Source: Embiotoca jacksoni (Eukaryota; Chordata; Actinopteri; Embiotocidae). From it: DNA of 64,000 nt. The notes below the pieces were generated by a model. The model was not told the origin of the DNA. It made no database searches and saw nothing but the letters and a program-made list of their open reading frames with translations. The DNA is taken from assembly GCA_022577435.1 (NCBI GenBank), contig JAKOON010000022.1:10414730-10478729 (forward strand), given 5' to 3'. The position numbers and the translations under genes were made by a program. Within the stretch, counting starts at the first letter, position 1. Every line of letters starts with the position of its first letter. Positions 11,757-23,514 of the stretch are shown one piece after another.

Positions 11757-12335
11757 AGTAAAAAGTCAAAAAAAGTTACCACCAGTTACACAACAAAGGC
11801 AGTGTAGCTTGAAAAAGTCTTTCTTCAGAGCCAAAATATACCTCTTCGTATTTTTTTCTGTGACCATGCCGCAGCATTTGGTTTCTTATTTAATTGTAGT
11901 TTTGCATCGTACATGCTAAAATTACAGTCGGAACATTTTATTCTTGCATTTAATGGCAACACGGCTTTTGTTTTCTCCACCAGCAAGAAAAAATATATTG
12001 TTATTTAAAAAAATTATGCTCATGTAATATACATTTTTAACTGGTATTACATTTACCAATTACAGCCCACTTGTGTGCTATAATGAGGTGATTTGTTGCA
12101 GAGCACTAACATGTTAAAGCTCCAGTTTTCTTTTTCATCGTTGTCTCTGTCAGGAGTTCAGTTTTGTCCTCCGTTTTGCCCCCGATCACCTCTCCTCCTG
12201 TGTCCCCTGTCTTTGTCTGTGGCCACGCCACTCACCTCCCGTGGCCACGCCCCTCACCAGTCCCAGCAGATGCAGCCACTCACCCCTGATCACCACCTGC
12301 AGGTGTACTGCATCTCCCTGATCACCTCCCCAGAC

Positions 12336-12340
12336 TATAT
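12336..12340 (+). promoter_or_regulatory. TATA-like box of the solo LTR
   Basis: ACTATATGTAA sits 188 bp into the LTR and about 375 bp before the AATAAA. This is the expected U3/R position and predicts transcription starting near 12365. Confidence 0.5.
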
Positions 12341-12709
12341 GTAACCTGCCCCTGCACAATTCTGGTTGTCGGTGCATTTTTGTTAGCCACCCGTCCGTCC
12401 TCTGTCTGCTCCCCGTCCGTCTTCCGTCTGCTCCCCGTCAGCTCTCCGTCAGTCCTGTTTCCGTTCCCGTTCCTGTTCCTCCGGCCTCTGTGTCTCCTGC
12501 GGATATCCCCCGTCAAAATCACCAGTCGGTGGAGTTGCCCTCCCGGCTTGGAGAATTGTTGACGCCGTCCCTTCCGCTGGTCTGCCGGCTGCCCTGTTAC
12601 CCGTGTCCCCCTGGAGCTGTCGGTTGAGTTGCCCTCCCGACTGGACGTAAAGTGGACACGCTCGGTGCCACCTTTTTGGTTTGTAGCTTTTTGTTTGTTT
12701 TTTTTGGAC

Positions 12710-12715
12710 AATAAA
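12710..12715 (+). terminator. Polyadenylation signal of the solo LTR
   Basis: AATAAA followed by a GT/T-rich stretch, about 80 bp before the LTR end, consistent with the R/U5 boundary. Confidence 0.6.
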
Positions 12716-12897
12716 GACTGTATTTTTGGAATTTGAAAACCTTGAGTCTGTGAGCTTGCATTTGGGTCCTGGAAAAACACCCCACCACATAACAGTCTCA
12801 TCTTTCTTTCCCTCGGAGTGTGTTGAAACAAGTGATTGCTTAGCGGCAGCTTGATAGCACCTCTTCTATGCTCTGTGAATCTTTAAAATAGAGTGCT

Positions 12898-13146
12898 GTG
12901 CAACGAGCGAATGCCAGGAAGTCCTATCTCTGGCACCCGTTCATTTACCCCGCAGTATTTAGGCACATATTTTCATCGAGGGATCCAAAAAGGTTTTTAT
13001 CACATGTATGCGGCAAGTTTAAAACCATTACAGTTGAAGATCCAGCACTTCGTGCAGCAGCTGATAAGTGGGACAGCTTAGCATCATGCAAATATGGTGT
13101 GGAGTTTGTGCCAGTTGAGAAAACTTCTACTTTTAAATCAGAATAG
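12898..13146 (+). pseudogene. Unrecognised 82-codon ORF with protein-like C-terminus
   Basis: I cannot identify this frame. From about residue 14 it reads HPFIYPAVFRHIFSSRD and continues through VEDPALRAAADKWD to VPVEKTSTFKSE and a TAG stop. This composition (balanced charge, D/E/K with hydrophobics, three cysteines) is more protein-like than other random frames in the window. A pyrimidine stretch ending CCCCGCAG just before 12953 could be a splice acceptor, so it could be a terminal exon. It could equally be a fragment of a processed pseudogene or transposon ORF. It starts about 100 bp after the solo LTR, but nothing links the two. A chance ORF is not excluded. Confidence 0.25.
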
Positions 13147-13159
13147 GTCACTGGCCATA

Positions 13160-16100
13160 AATGAATACTCAGTTTGTGAGTTCTGCGTCACAGAACAGAT
13201 TATTCTGAAGCAATTTAATGTTCAGTAGTAATGGGTAAACAGGCTCCCCAAAAACATTTTGGAAGTTCAGATCAACGATAGTCCACACTTGATGGCTGCA
13301 GCTCATCTCAACCGATCAAATTGCCACCCACTGCCGACCATTTTGTCATCCTTTGATGTGAGGTTCAAAGGGTTGCAAAGCTGTCAGCGGTTGTCTTCAG
13401 ATACATCACTCGCAATAAACTGTGAGCTGAAAGCGAGGCGGACCTCTTGACGCTCTGTTTCTCTATTACACTAGACCAAACAGACGTTTTTCGTTTTCTT
13501 TTTTTTTTCAGCGAGAGAACTCGGGCACCGCAGCCAGCGAGCAGAGGAGTTTTCAGGGCCTGTTGGAAGGGAGACGCGGATGGTTTCAGCCTGGAAAATA
13601 CAACGTGGTCAGGCAGCTCAAGGTCCAACACACACGCAGACAAACAAACACACACACACACACACCACGGTGAAGGGAGATGGCAGAAGATGGATGGTCA
13701 GGTCAGGATGATATGACTGCAGAGTGGTGGGGGAAGATAAGCAAGAGACAGACGAGCCTCCCCTAAACCAGCCGATTGATGAGCAGGGGTCTTGGGGAGG
13801 GGAGAGGGTAAAATGGGGTCAGCAAAGCAATAAAAAAAAAAAATAAATAAAAAAAAGGAGAACGTTGTGAAAAATCATTCATTAATGGCTGCCTGGGAAG
13901 CGAGGATAGGTAGGAGAGATGGGAGGCTTGAAAAGATTCTCGCAGGAAGAAATGGGCTGTTCACAACAGCGGTTAATTTGTTAGGTTGAGTGTAGCTTTC
14001 TCCAACGCTACAAATTGGAACTTGAAAAACAACTTGTGCTAATTACAGTTATTCCACTTCGGATTCTATCGACAACACAATTTATTGAAATTGCTCGTTG
14101 TGTTCTGCAGTTTTCGACATCGTATCAGATCCAGTCACAGCGTCAGAACTTGTCCAATCAGCGCTGTCACCTGCTGATCTGTGAAACTGTCTGCCGATCC
14201 CCGCAAACCACTTTCTCTCTTCATCAACAATGATTCTTGTTTTACCCCCTTTCGGTTGATGAAGCTAAAAAAAAAAAAAAAGCCACCAGTCTTAAGGTTT
14301 TTGCATATTTTTAATGCTGCTTTCTGGTGATCGGGCCAAACCGTTGGCTCTGAGTTATTCTGCCGGCTTCTTTCAGCGCAAACAGCTATGCAGCCAGGAC
14401 CACACCTCCTGTCTGACGGCAGCTTCCTCGTCTCGGGCAGGTGGCACATCTGTTTTTAAACCCCCACCCCGCCCTTCCACGACTGCAGAATACTGAAAAC
14501 ATTTGCAGAGGCAGCAGCTCTTCTCCTGAATATGTTGCTTAATGAACTACAACAGACACTATATCACCTGCCAGGTTCTATACCGCACATATTTTGCCAG
14601 CGCTCATCATTGCTGGAGTTGTGTGTGGTACGCTTTTTTTATCGGATTGTGAAATCATCAGAATTCCATTTCGAATGGTCTGTTGTTGGTGAAGAACGGC
14701 TTGGCTCCAACACAGGCGCTGACATTGGTTAGAGTGTTGTCATTGTGCAGCAAAGCTAACCCAGCATTTTTTTCCCCCCCTGCGAGTGAGTTGCTAATGG
14801 AATTGAAATTTCAAAGTCAGCAGAAGAGTAGAAATGTATAGAAAGTGGTCTGTTTGCTGCAGCGCTTTAACACCCAACACATTCGGGTCAAAACTGGGAT
14901 CCATTTTGATTCAAAAGAAACTGCTTTGATCAAAGTTTAGCTTTCACACACAGCCGTCAATCAAATCAAGGAAAAAGTTTTCCAATTGAGAAATACAAGA
15001 AAAAAAACAGGAGTTATCCAACAAGTGGTTCCATTACTGAAATCTGACTTCGGTTCACTTAGTCTCAACTTGAGTAATTACAAAGGGCCCATCTGCTATT
15101 ATTTAAAGCAACTATGAGGACACTTGACATGGGTTACAGCAGCTCCTAATTATGTTAATTATAGCTGCTATAAATAATATTTTTATATTAACAGTGGTTG
15201 AATTTACTGTGACATGAAAGGGTAACTTCATTAGTGATATATGGACAGAGAACCAAGCAGTTTCTCACAGCCGTACAGAACGTTTTAGCATCTTTCAGCT
15301 CAGTGTTTCAGTTTTATACCCCTCTACTTTCCTGCTTGTGACTCAAAGCAGCTGTTTTCAGCAAAGAAACGCCAATAAAATCGAACGAGTGAGCGAACGA
15401 GTCTCAATTTTCCATTAGGAGATGGTTGAGACCAAAATAGAGCTAAAAGAAGATTAATTTGCCATGTGGCCAGAAACACCTCTACCCAAATGTTAATTTT
15501 ACTCTGTTGGATGTGCAAAGAGACTAAACGGTTTGCCAACACATTGTCATGGCAACTTTACAGGGTGATAATATGTCTGTTACATTCACAGCTTCTTGTG
15601 CTGTCCGAAGTAAGAAAAAAAAAATCAATTAATGCAGCCTTAACATTTAACTATTCAATAATCAAACACTTGCTCGGCACCATCAATGGTGTTTTTTTTC
15701 CACACCTTTTGAAAATAACAGCTTTTATGTCTCCAAAAGTGTTTTTTTTTTTTTTTTTTTAATTATATCGGAAACATGCAGATCTTTTCACTCACTACTC
15801 AAGAATCTGCCTGTGGACCCAATCATTGAGCATGCAAAATGCTTCAGAGAAAGGTGCTAATACTCAAAGTAAAGCCAGTATTTGAGTTTTTGTAATGTGT
15901 TTACCTCACCATTCATTGTAGTGACATACCCCTGTGAAGGTTATTACATAATTGATTACCAGATTGCTTGACCACTCCCAGTCTCTGAGAGCCCGAATGC
16001 CTTTGATTTTCCACCTTTAGGCAAAAGTAATGAATTCTATTGAACATGGCCGAGCTTTAGTTTCCAGCTTTGAAGGTAAATGATAGTTTCAATCTTCAGT

Positions 16101-17030
16101 TTCCTCCTCCGTATGCTCCACCACTTTTTCCTCTTTCTGTTTTTGATCATTCTTGTTACCGTCTGACCACTGCCACCACACTGCACCTCGAGGACAGTTT
16201 GTCTCTGCCTAAAAGCTGTCCTTCATGATGAGATTGTACTGCAAGAACCTGCTCCTCTGACAACTCCGCTGGCAAATCCTGTACTGTGTTTACTTCCTTT
16301 AGCCCAGCTAACTATTTCCAGTATGTTACAGAAAATTTAATTTCAAGCTAGTCTGCTTTCTGAAACCTTTTTACATCATGGAGGAAAGAAAACAACGCTG
16401 TTTTCTTGTGACTTGAGGGTGGTCCTCTCTCTTGCTCCTTTCCATAGGGCCTCAGATGGCCCACTAAACAGAGCATCAAAGAGTGGACGCCAACACAGGA
16501 TAGGAAATAATAATAGCAAAACAACGAACCACAACGCTTAAAGCATGGTTGGTGAAGCAAACTAATTAGCAGCCAAGCGCCTGGGATCTTTAGTTAGTCA
16601 TCTGAGAAGCCCATTAAAGACCTTCTTCTCTTCTCTCCTCGCTTGCTTGCTTGCTCGCTCATACAGTAAATTTATTTCAGAAGCACACAGCTTTGAACAT
16701 TATATTTTCCACTCTTAACACATTTAAACTAATTTCTGGCTTCCCTGTTTTTACAGATCCTTTAATTGGGTTATTGGGGTGTTGAATCACAGTTGTACAG
16801 TATATCTTGACTATTAATGGTAATGGCTTCTTTAGCACCAGCGCTGACCGTGAAAACCAGCAGCATAATCACAGAACAGTGAAGTAGCAGTTTAATGGGC
16901 TTTATTGACTCTTAATTTGCACTGAAATGTTTCTTGGTTGTCTCATGGGGCTCTTTCATTTTCCTTAAATTTTCAGTCAGGCGTGTGCTTCTCTGCATTG
17001 AGTTCTCTGCAAGATTAATATATAGATAGA
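13160..17030. other. Non-coding region
   Basis: No coding exon was recognised. It holds short A- and T-runs (13831-13857, 14266-14282, 15742-15760), purine-rich stretches and one probable repeat at 15340-15600. AT-rich segments such as 15110-15200 have mixed complexity and could include conserved non-coding elements, which cannot be judged without alignment. Confidence 0.45.
15340..15600. repeat. Probable dispersed teleost repeat
   Basis: The series GGTTGAGACCAAAATAGAGC, TTACTCTGTTGGATG, CAACACATTGTCATGGCAAC and TACAGGGTGA resembles a common fish repeat I recall. No second copy was found in this window, so confidence is low. Confidence 0.35.
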
Positions 17031-17043
17031 AGGCTAGAAATTA

Positions 17044-17220
17044 AGATGGATGGATGGAGAGGATATAGATGGATGGATGGATGGATGGATGGATGGATGG
17101 ATGGAGAGGATATAGATGGATGGATGGAGAGCAGCTAGATGGATGGATGGATGGATAGCCGATGGATGGATGAGAGCCGATGGATGGATGGATGAATGGA
17201 GAGCAGATAGATGGATTGTT
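17044..17220. repeat. (ATGG)n tetranucleotide array with larger period
   Basis: About 175 bp of ATGG/GATG units interrupted by AGAGGATATAG (twice) and AGAGCAGMTAG/AGCCGATGG spacers. These give a second-order period of irregular length. It abuts a family B copy to the right. Confidence 0.93.
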
Positions 17221-18075
17221 TGGCTATCGAGACCGTCCTCTTCCAAAAGATGACCCCACAGGTATTTTGTGCGAACAGCTTTTTACGATCTGCAGCTACG
17301 TTGTTAAAGTTAAGGGACTTCTAGCGGTTGTACAAAGACAGATGGAGACACAGTTAAGATGACGTCTATATAATGTGAGTTTTTCCTTGTTAAGTGGAGG
17401 CAGGTTGGGTGAATAGTGTGATGCAAAAGCAGATTTAGGTGCAGAAGACCGTTATTGCCAGACCCAAATTTATTCTGCGAATATTTGGGTCTCGACACAA
17501 TTCATTGGTTATTACTTCCAGAAATTAATAATACAGACTTTACAAACTCCGGCTTCAATTCTACAATATAAGTTAGCAGTGCTACAACTGTTTGTTTCTC
17601 TTGAACTTGGTCTGCCACTGCTGCAGTTGTTGAAACGACATTTAGAAACAAATGTCATCCCTCTTAGCCACCCTCACTGGTTACTGATCGGTCCACCCTT
17701 CAGAGTTGTTTAAATGAATATTGAACACAGAGTGCAAAGACTGAAGCTGTGATCAATAGGCTGTTGGATCCAGGCAAGGTGGTTCGCTTCCCGTTGTCAA
17801 CCATTAGTCAAAACTGTTTTTACAAAAACATATTTACTGTTGCCATGACAACAAACATTGCATAATGCTTGGTGCATCAGGCCAGTTTTTGTTTCCTATT
17901 TCCATCCACGAGTTGGGCCACTTTTTTAAATGTACTGTTGCCACGACAACGAAGGTTCCATAACTTGAAGTAAATAATAACTTTAACGTTATTATAAATA
18001 ATAACTTTAACGCACTACACATTTCAAGTAATCATTTTATCCCAAACCAGCATCTTTCCCTGATCCAAACCGGGG
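17213..18075 (+). repeat. Dispersed repeat family B, copy 2 (interrupted)
   Basis: Segments at 17225-17500 and 17830-18070 correspond in order to 42274-42790 and 62850-63120. Shared words are ACCGTCCTC-TCCAAAAGA, GACGTCTATATAATGTGAG, GTGCAGAAGACC, GACAACGAAGGTTCC and AACTTTAACGCAC. It contains two X-box-like palindromes (17839 and 17937) and the ACCCAAAT hairpin (17461-17491). The blocks are not in the same linear order as in copy 3, so it is probably two copies or a rearranged one. Confidence 0.6.
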
Positions 18076-19024
18076 CCACCAATTTAGTAAACACTCCAGT
18101 GGTTCTTATTTGAGGGAAGGAACAAACGACCTTTGGACAGATGAAGGACAAAGAGAGAGAAAGTTGCCACACAGCACAGATGTACTTCGTAAGTGAACAG
18201 TGTAATTTGTTGGCAAGACAGAACTGGCAGTGGCATGGACAGGTGGCCCATAAAGATACCCCGCTTGTGTATTGCACAGCATGTACTCTATGTACTGAAA
18301 AAGTATATTGTGTCTTCTATTTTCTGTTCATTGTTAAGGTTGGACACGAGTGGAAGCTTTTTCCCCAGCAGCTCATGTAGTGTGTCGCTGTATTGTGCAC
18401 TCTCTAATTGGGGCATGAAGGCTATTTCTGTTGAAGGAATGTTTGCATTCTAAGAAAAGGCCAAGTCACAAATTTCACTGCCACACAGTGACACATACAA
18501 GCTCTGTGCCTGTCCTCGAGCAAACCCTGGCCAAAATCAATACAACAAAGGTCATCACTATTCCAATCATAGCAGAGCCTGTTCTCTCTTTTTACTGTAT
18601 GTGCCGTGTCTCGAGGAAACACACACAACGCAAACGACCCACTGTGCCATCGTATCACCGAAAAGAGAGCGCAGTTGTGTTGTGTCTAATGCCATGCACA
18701 TATTTACTCACTTTATATTGCCTTATTTAAAGATTCAGTGAGAGTGATTGCAGTATAATGGTGTGGTGTTTGTTGGGTGGGTCTCTGCCAGTCTAAAAGA
18801 TCCCTGCTGTGAGTGAGCGCTGCTAAATTGAGACCCAGAATTCAAAGGAGCTCTATCTCGACAAAGACTCCGTCTGATTCACACAATCACAGAGTAGCTG
18901 TAGTCATTGTACCGCTGCCAGTCAAGTCCGAACTTGAACCAACTTTTCTCTGCAGTCAGTTCTGGCCGTCATGCCAGTGATGGAGGAGGTGAGAACATCT
19001 GTTCCGTTAATCTGTGGGGTCTGA

Positions 19025-19028
<4 letters not shown>

Positions 19029-19058
<30 letters not shown>
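19029..19058. repeat. Poly(T)30 homopolymer
   Basis: Uninterrupted T run; possibly the poly(A) tail of a minus-strand retroelement, but no element body was recognised next to it. Confidence 0.9.
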
Positions 19059-20701
19059 CTCCCTTTCCCTCTGAACTTGTGATTCCTGAGGACACAGCAC
19101 GAATGTCGGGCTTCAGATCCAAATCTAACACGCTGCAGCCAGCCAGTGAGATCGCTAGGTGTCCACCATCTGTGTGTGTGACCTGCCAACTGCCATGTCA
19201 TCATCATCACCATCAGTCAAACCCGCACCAGCCTCTGTGCGAATGTGTTTTGTGTGCGTATGTGCCTGATAACAGGGCATAGCTTCCTGTGCCGTGCGTT
19301 ACGTGCATGATAGCACTTCAGGTCTTTTCTGCATGTCAGGTTATTCTTTGCTTATTCCAGTGAGGAAACTCGTCCTCTGCTTTTCGGAATAGTGGCGGTG
19401 TTGGGGGACCGACTGTTTCTCTGAGATCAATGCCTTGGTCAAGGGTACTGGCAGGACTATTACTTTATACCTAACATGCTGGGGACTGAGGTTTGTGTTC
19501 TGTATCCCAGATGAGGTTATTGTTTGGCTGCTAAAACACTCAGTTAACGTTAAGGAGAAACTGTGATTAAAGTATAACATGGAATAAGTGGAGGTGTAGT
19601 GCTGCCGGAGAACACTGGAATGACGCTCTGCCACATTTTTCCTCAAGTGAGGAAATAAGATGTTCAAATTTTTCTTGATGCGGTTGAAATTCATATTCAT
19701 GTTTTAGGTGTTTGAATATCTAAAGCGTATTTCCTGCTCGAAAGCCAATAAAAACAAATGCAATGGTAAAATTTGTCATAATTAAATTTTAGACGTATTA
19801 ATTGATTCACGACATCAACTTGAAGCCTCGTTATGATTGCCTATGATTTGCGTTGTCAAAGTTAAAATTATGCATTCCTATATTATTTCAAATTGAAAGC
19901 CCAATAGCATTTTACTAAACAGAAATCTGTCATTTCTCAAAAACGCTTTTAATGTGAAAGAAACTACTTGTGACTGAAATTGGACAATCACACCTTATAT
20001 AAATAATCCAGAACAATTGTTGAAAATAGCAGGATTTTCTTGTTGACTAGAAATGCATTCTCCTCCCAAAAATAGTAATGCAATAAGCAGGAGGAATAAT
20101 GAATTTTAATGGACTAAAACATAGCAAGCCATTTTAACATTGTCTGTAGCCTGCAGCACAAAGTAGGAAATGACAACAATAACCACAAAATAAACCAAAA
20201 AAAAAGAAGCGATTTAACAACGTTTACCTGCTGGAAGCACAGAAATCAAGGAAACATGACCAGATCAAGAAGTACGATAAAATGGGCAGACGAAATGCTC
20301 TGAATCTGACAGCTCCTGCTGAGATATGTTAGCCACGCAGAGGACGGAACAAAATCGCGGCGCACGCGCAACGTGACGGACCCGTGTTCATTAAAATATG
20401 CGTGGGCTCGAGCTCCGGAACATCAACTAATACCACTACGCCCGGTCTAATTCTGCAGTATTTAACCATACTTTCAACATTTTGATTTAACAGTGAACAT
20501 TTTAGATGAATTCGATAGGCTCCACACACGCTGTTGATTTAAAAAAAAAAAATAAATAAATAAAAAAAAAGTTAATTTAGAAGTGTCAGAAGTTCATTTT
20601 TACTTGCTTGGTTTGTGTTCATGTTTGTGTGCACAGAGAAGTCTCCATGCTGTGCGTGCGAAGGCATATCACCTGCTTGTCTGCGCCTGTGTGAGGAGGC
20701 C

Positions 20702-20707
<6 letters not shown>

Positions 20708-20740
<33 letters not shown>

Positions 20741-20749
20741 GTGTGTGTG
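20708..20749. repeat. (GT)n microsatellite
   Basis: GT run with one GC interruption, followed by GTGCATG. Confidence 0.94.
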
Positions 20750-21850
20750 CATGACACCTGACCACCATTCATCGGCCCATCTGTTGTGGAGGCTTTCACA
20801 GGCTCGGGCTGCGTCTGCTGTCAGATGGCAGATCTGATGCCGAGCTCATATCCTATCGTTTTTACAGCTCCAACATACTCACGAGTGCAGAAATACTGGA
20901 AGCTTCTCTGCTCCTACTGTTTGAAAAGCGCTGTTGTGTTACTTAAGGCGGGAATAAAAATAGAGAATAATGCTGACGGGCATTTCTGCTCTACAACAGC
21001 TTTTCTGTTTGGAATAAAATTAAATATATTACTTTCTAAGACATGCCTTAAGTTCCATATTGATAATAAAAACCTCTTGTTTATTCATCTTCCTGATATG
21101 ACTACTAACACGATGTTTGAGACAGCAAATGTCAAAGCTTTAATGAACTGCATGTAGGCTGCATTAAAATCATGTTCTATCAATAGGCAATTAGTGCTGC
21201 AAGCAGTTCTTTATTTATTTGTAAATATCACTGACACTAAGTTATGGAGTGAGCTACTCTTAATTCCAAATGCATCCTATTGGATTTTATTAAGAAAGCT
21301 CTCCAAAGAAAAATGGCTGCACCAGTTTTTTTTCAGCAAATAAAAAATGACAAGTGTTTATGAAACAATTATAACTCGTCTGTTGGAAGTGACGCTTTTG
21401 CTTCATTTAACTCTCCCCGTGATCACTGTTCCTTAATGCTAACCCAGTGGTAAATATACATATTTTCCAAAGAAGTAGTAATCTAAAGGTGACCTTTTTC
21501 TAGTCTTGACCAAGTTGTTTTGGTTCCTAAACCAAAGCAAACTTTAGATGTAGAGTTGTCAAATCACAAATGGGTTGTAAATGTGCGACAATGATTTATA
21601 CTGGTTTTGTAAGGCTGATAAATACAGTAATGTCGTAGTTGATAAAAGATACTTGTGCTGATCTGGATGCTAATTATAAATATATAATATTCTTTATAGT
21701 TTCCTTTATTTTAGATCATTTTGGAACCTGTTTACACATCCGAACTGAATATTGCAGATACTGTTTTATTGCATCTTAACTACGTAGCAATTTACCATGA
21801 TGTCGCGATTATTTTGTGAACTGTTGTGTTAAAGCATCGAGTCTTGCATG

Positions 21851-22210
21851 TTGGCCGTCGCCATCTCAGTTGTTTGGAGCCAGAAGTGACCACATTTGGA
21901 CGAGCTGGGGACGAGCTATAGGGTGGATCTAACAGTGAACCTGACGACATTATGCCCCGCCTATTATTATATCATCATATCCTAACATCGAATTGATTTT
22001 TGAATTATTTTCAGAGGAACCACTAAAACACTGATCAAAAAGAGTGAATTTAGCAAAAGACAACATAAACACGTTTTACTTTGTTTTTCATGAGGAGTTG
22101 AATGCAAGTCTATTGGAGCCTGAGGTTTTCTGGAGCCAGCCCCTTGTGGCCCTCAGTGGTATTGCATTTTAAAGCACCTCCACACTGGCCTCACTTTTCA
22201 GACCCGAAGA
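21851..22210 (+). repeat. Dispersed repeat family A, copy 2
   Basis: Runs from TGGCCGTCGCCATCTC through AGTGAATTTAGC and GGAGCCAGCCCCTTGTGGCC to CACTTTTCAGACCCG. It is the most complete copy in the window and lies in the same orientation as copies 1 and 3. Its first part (TTTGGAGCCAGAAGTGACCA, GGACGAGCT) is shared with copy 3. Confidence 0.72.
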
Positions 22211-23467
22211 CGACGTCCATTTTAACAGCAGTAGTCTTATTGCAGCTAAACTTGATACCCACTGGGAATGAGTGGCAGTCTGTGTTACTTATTTATATTT
22301 ATGCTACTGAATTGGCCATGTCTCATTTGGAGAAGAGAATTTGAATCTCAGTAGGACTTTACCCAGTTTAAAAAAAAAAAAAAACGAACTGGTTGCCAAA
22401 AAATATCACCTCAGTCTATCATTTTTACTGTTACTGCCACATTAAAAACAAACTCTTAAATTCCCCCTAATATATTTCATGCAAATAAAACAAACTCCGA
22501 TGGTGTATGTGCCTTTATTGTTTCTATTTTACATTTTTAGTTGACATGTTTATATGAATTTCAAGTGAGTTACAGAGAAGCACAGCCTGCCAGCCGGCAT
22601 AGGCAGTGTTCAAAATCCATCTTCAAACAACTCGATCGCCTGAATCCATGGAGCCCCCAGTGATGAGAGACCTGGCCTTCGGGCTCTGTTATTCTATTAT
22701 AGAGCAGCTCATGAAAAAGCAACTTCCTCTCTGCTCATCCCCAAAATAAGATTTCAATTGATTAAATGCCACGGCAGGAAGGGAGCATCATCAGATTTGA
22801 CCAAAGTCTCTCAGCATGTTGCCACCGCTCCAAATGGGCGGAGCTCTGAGAACGTCTGATTAGCGGGAAGACGAATGTACGTAGAGGTAGGGCGAGGAGA
22901 CGGATGAATGTTTTGTGGAATGGAGAAAGATGGAGAAGAGGAAGCAGAAGAGGAAGGAGAAAAGCAGCCGGGTGATGGATTGAAGAGAGAAAAAACGAGA
23001 CTGAGAGATTTCTGCCCGATCGGCAGCATAATCATCCAATGTGTCTCCGTCTGGCTTGGCGAAGACATCATTAAGGAAACCCGGGGTCGTCTGGGTTCAC
23101 GGAGCTGCCGAGGCTCAGCCCCGCTCCCTTCCCTCCTGCCACTAAATTTGTATAATTTACCTCCGTTCCCAGTCTCTTTTGAAAAGAGCCTGTTTGACCC
23201 CTAATGTGGAGGAGTCAAAAAGTTGGGTCTAAATGAAATGGATGGCTGAGAGACTCCCTGCGAGCGTGTGGCCAAGTCGATAGGCAGGCGGGGAGATGCT
23301 GACGCTGATTCTAGGAGATGGCTGCACTTCGACAGAGTTGTTTAGTAATGCAGGGAGAGCGAGAGAAGGACGATGGACAGGGAGAGAGACGGAGACAAGA
23401 GAGGTGGTGATGGGAAGAAAATGAAAAGCTGAAGTGCGCCCTTCCCTGAGGTGATTTGTACAAGTGA

Positions 23468-23514
23468 CCCCCCCCCCCCTCTCTCTCCCCCCCCCCCCCC
23501 CCCACCCCCACCCG
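23468..23514. repeat. C/CT homopyrimidine tract
   Basis: Two long C runs separated by CTCTCT, about 45 bp of pure pyrimidine broken only by A near its end. It could form a triplex or i-motif and is prone to sequencing error. Confidence 0.93.

Larger units (their letters stand above)
9746..12147. other. Non-coding region with microsatellites and repeat fragments
   Basis: No protein-coding exon was recognised. It contains the CA and GT tracts at 10027 and 10373, the hairpin fragment at 11386 and the MITE-like relic at 11600. The short open frame at 10979-11167 contains a QNLFDIWYVGH-like stretch that vaguely recalls LINE ORF2 endonuclease, too weak to call. Confidence 0.45.
12148..12794 (+). 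mobile_element. Solo LTR, Ty3/gypsy-type, with 5-bp target duplication
   Basis: A 647-bp element begins TGTCAGGAG and ends ACATAACA, giving the TG...CA termini of an LTR. It is flanked on both sides by the 5-bp duplication GTCTC (12143-12147 and 12795-12799). Inside are a TATA-like TATAT at 12336, an AATAAA at 12710, and a TTGAGTCTGTGAGC...TTGGGTCCTG tail of the kind I know from fish gypsy LTRs. There is no internal region or second LTR, so it looks like a product of LTR-LTR recombination. The intact target duplication suggests a fairly young insertion. Its C-rich central part explains the long shadow open frames on both strands. Confidence 0.88.
18090..21850. other. Non-coding region
   Basis: No gene was recognised. 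It includes a T30 run at 19029-19058 and a GT tract at 20708-20749. The 19730-20220 and 21150-21840 parts are AT-rich and free of obvious simple repeats. Confidence 0.45.

Noticed and set aside
12322..12831. Long open frames on both strands at 12.1-12.8 kb
   Set aside because: They lie within the C-rich solo LTR. Base composition explains the open frames, and no protein domain is visible.
17044..17220. Possible CRISPR-like array
   Set aside because: The units are 4-bp slippage repeats with irregular spacers. There are no conserved 25-40 bp repeats and no cas genes, and the genome is vertebrate.
20329..20529. Minus-strand open frame with CpG-containing flank near 20340-20420 as a possible promoter or exon
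   Set aside because: The CpG cluster is short, there is no convincing splice donor, and the peptide has no recognisable character.
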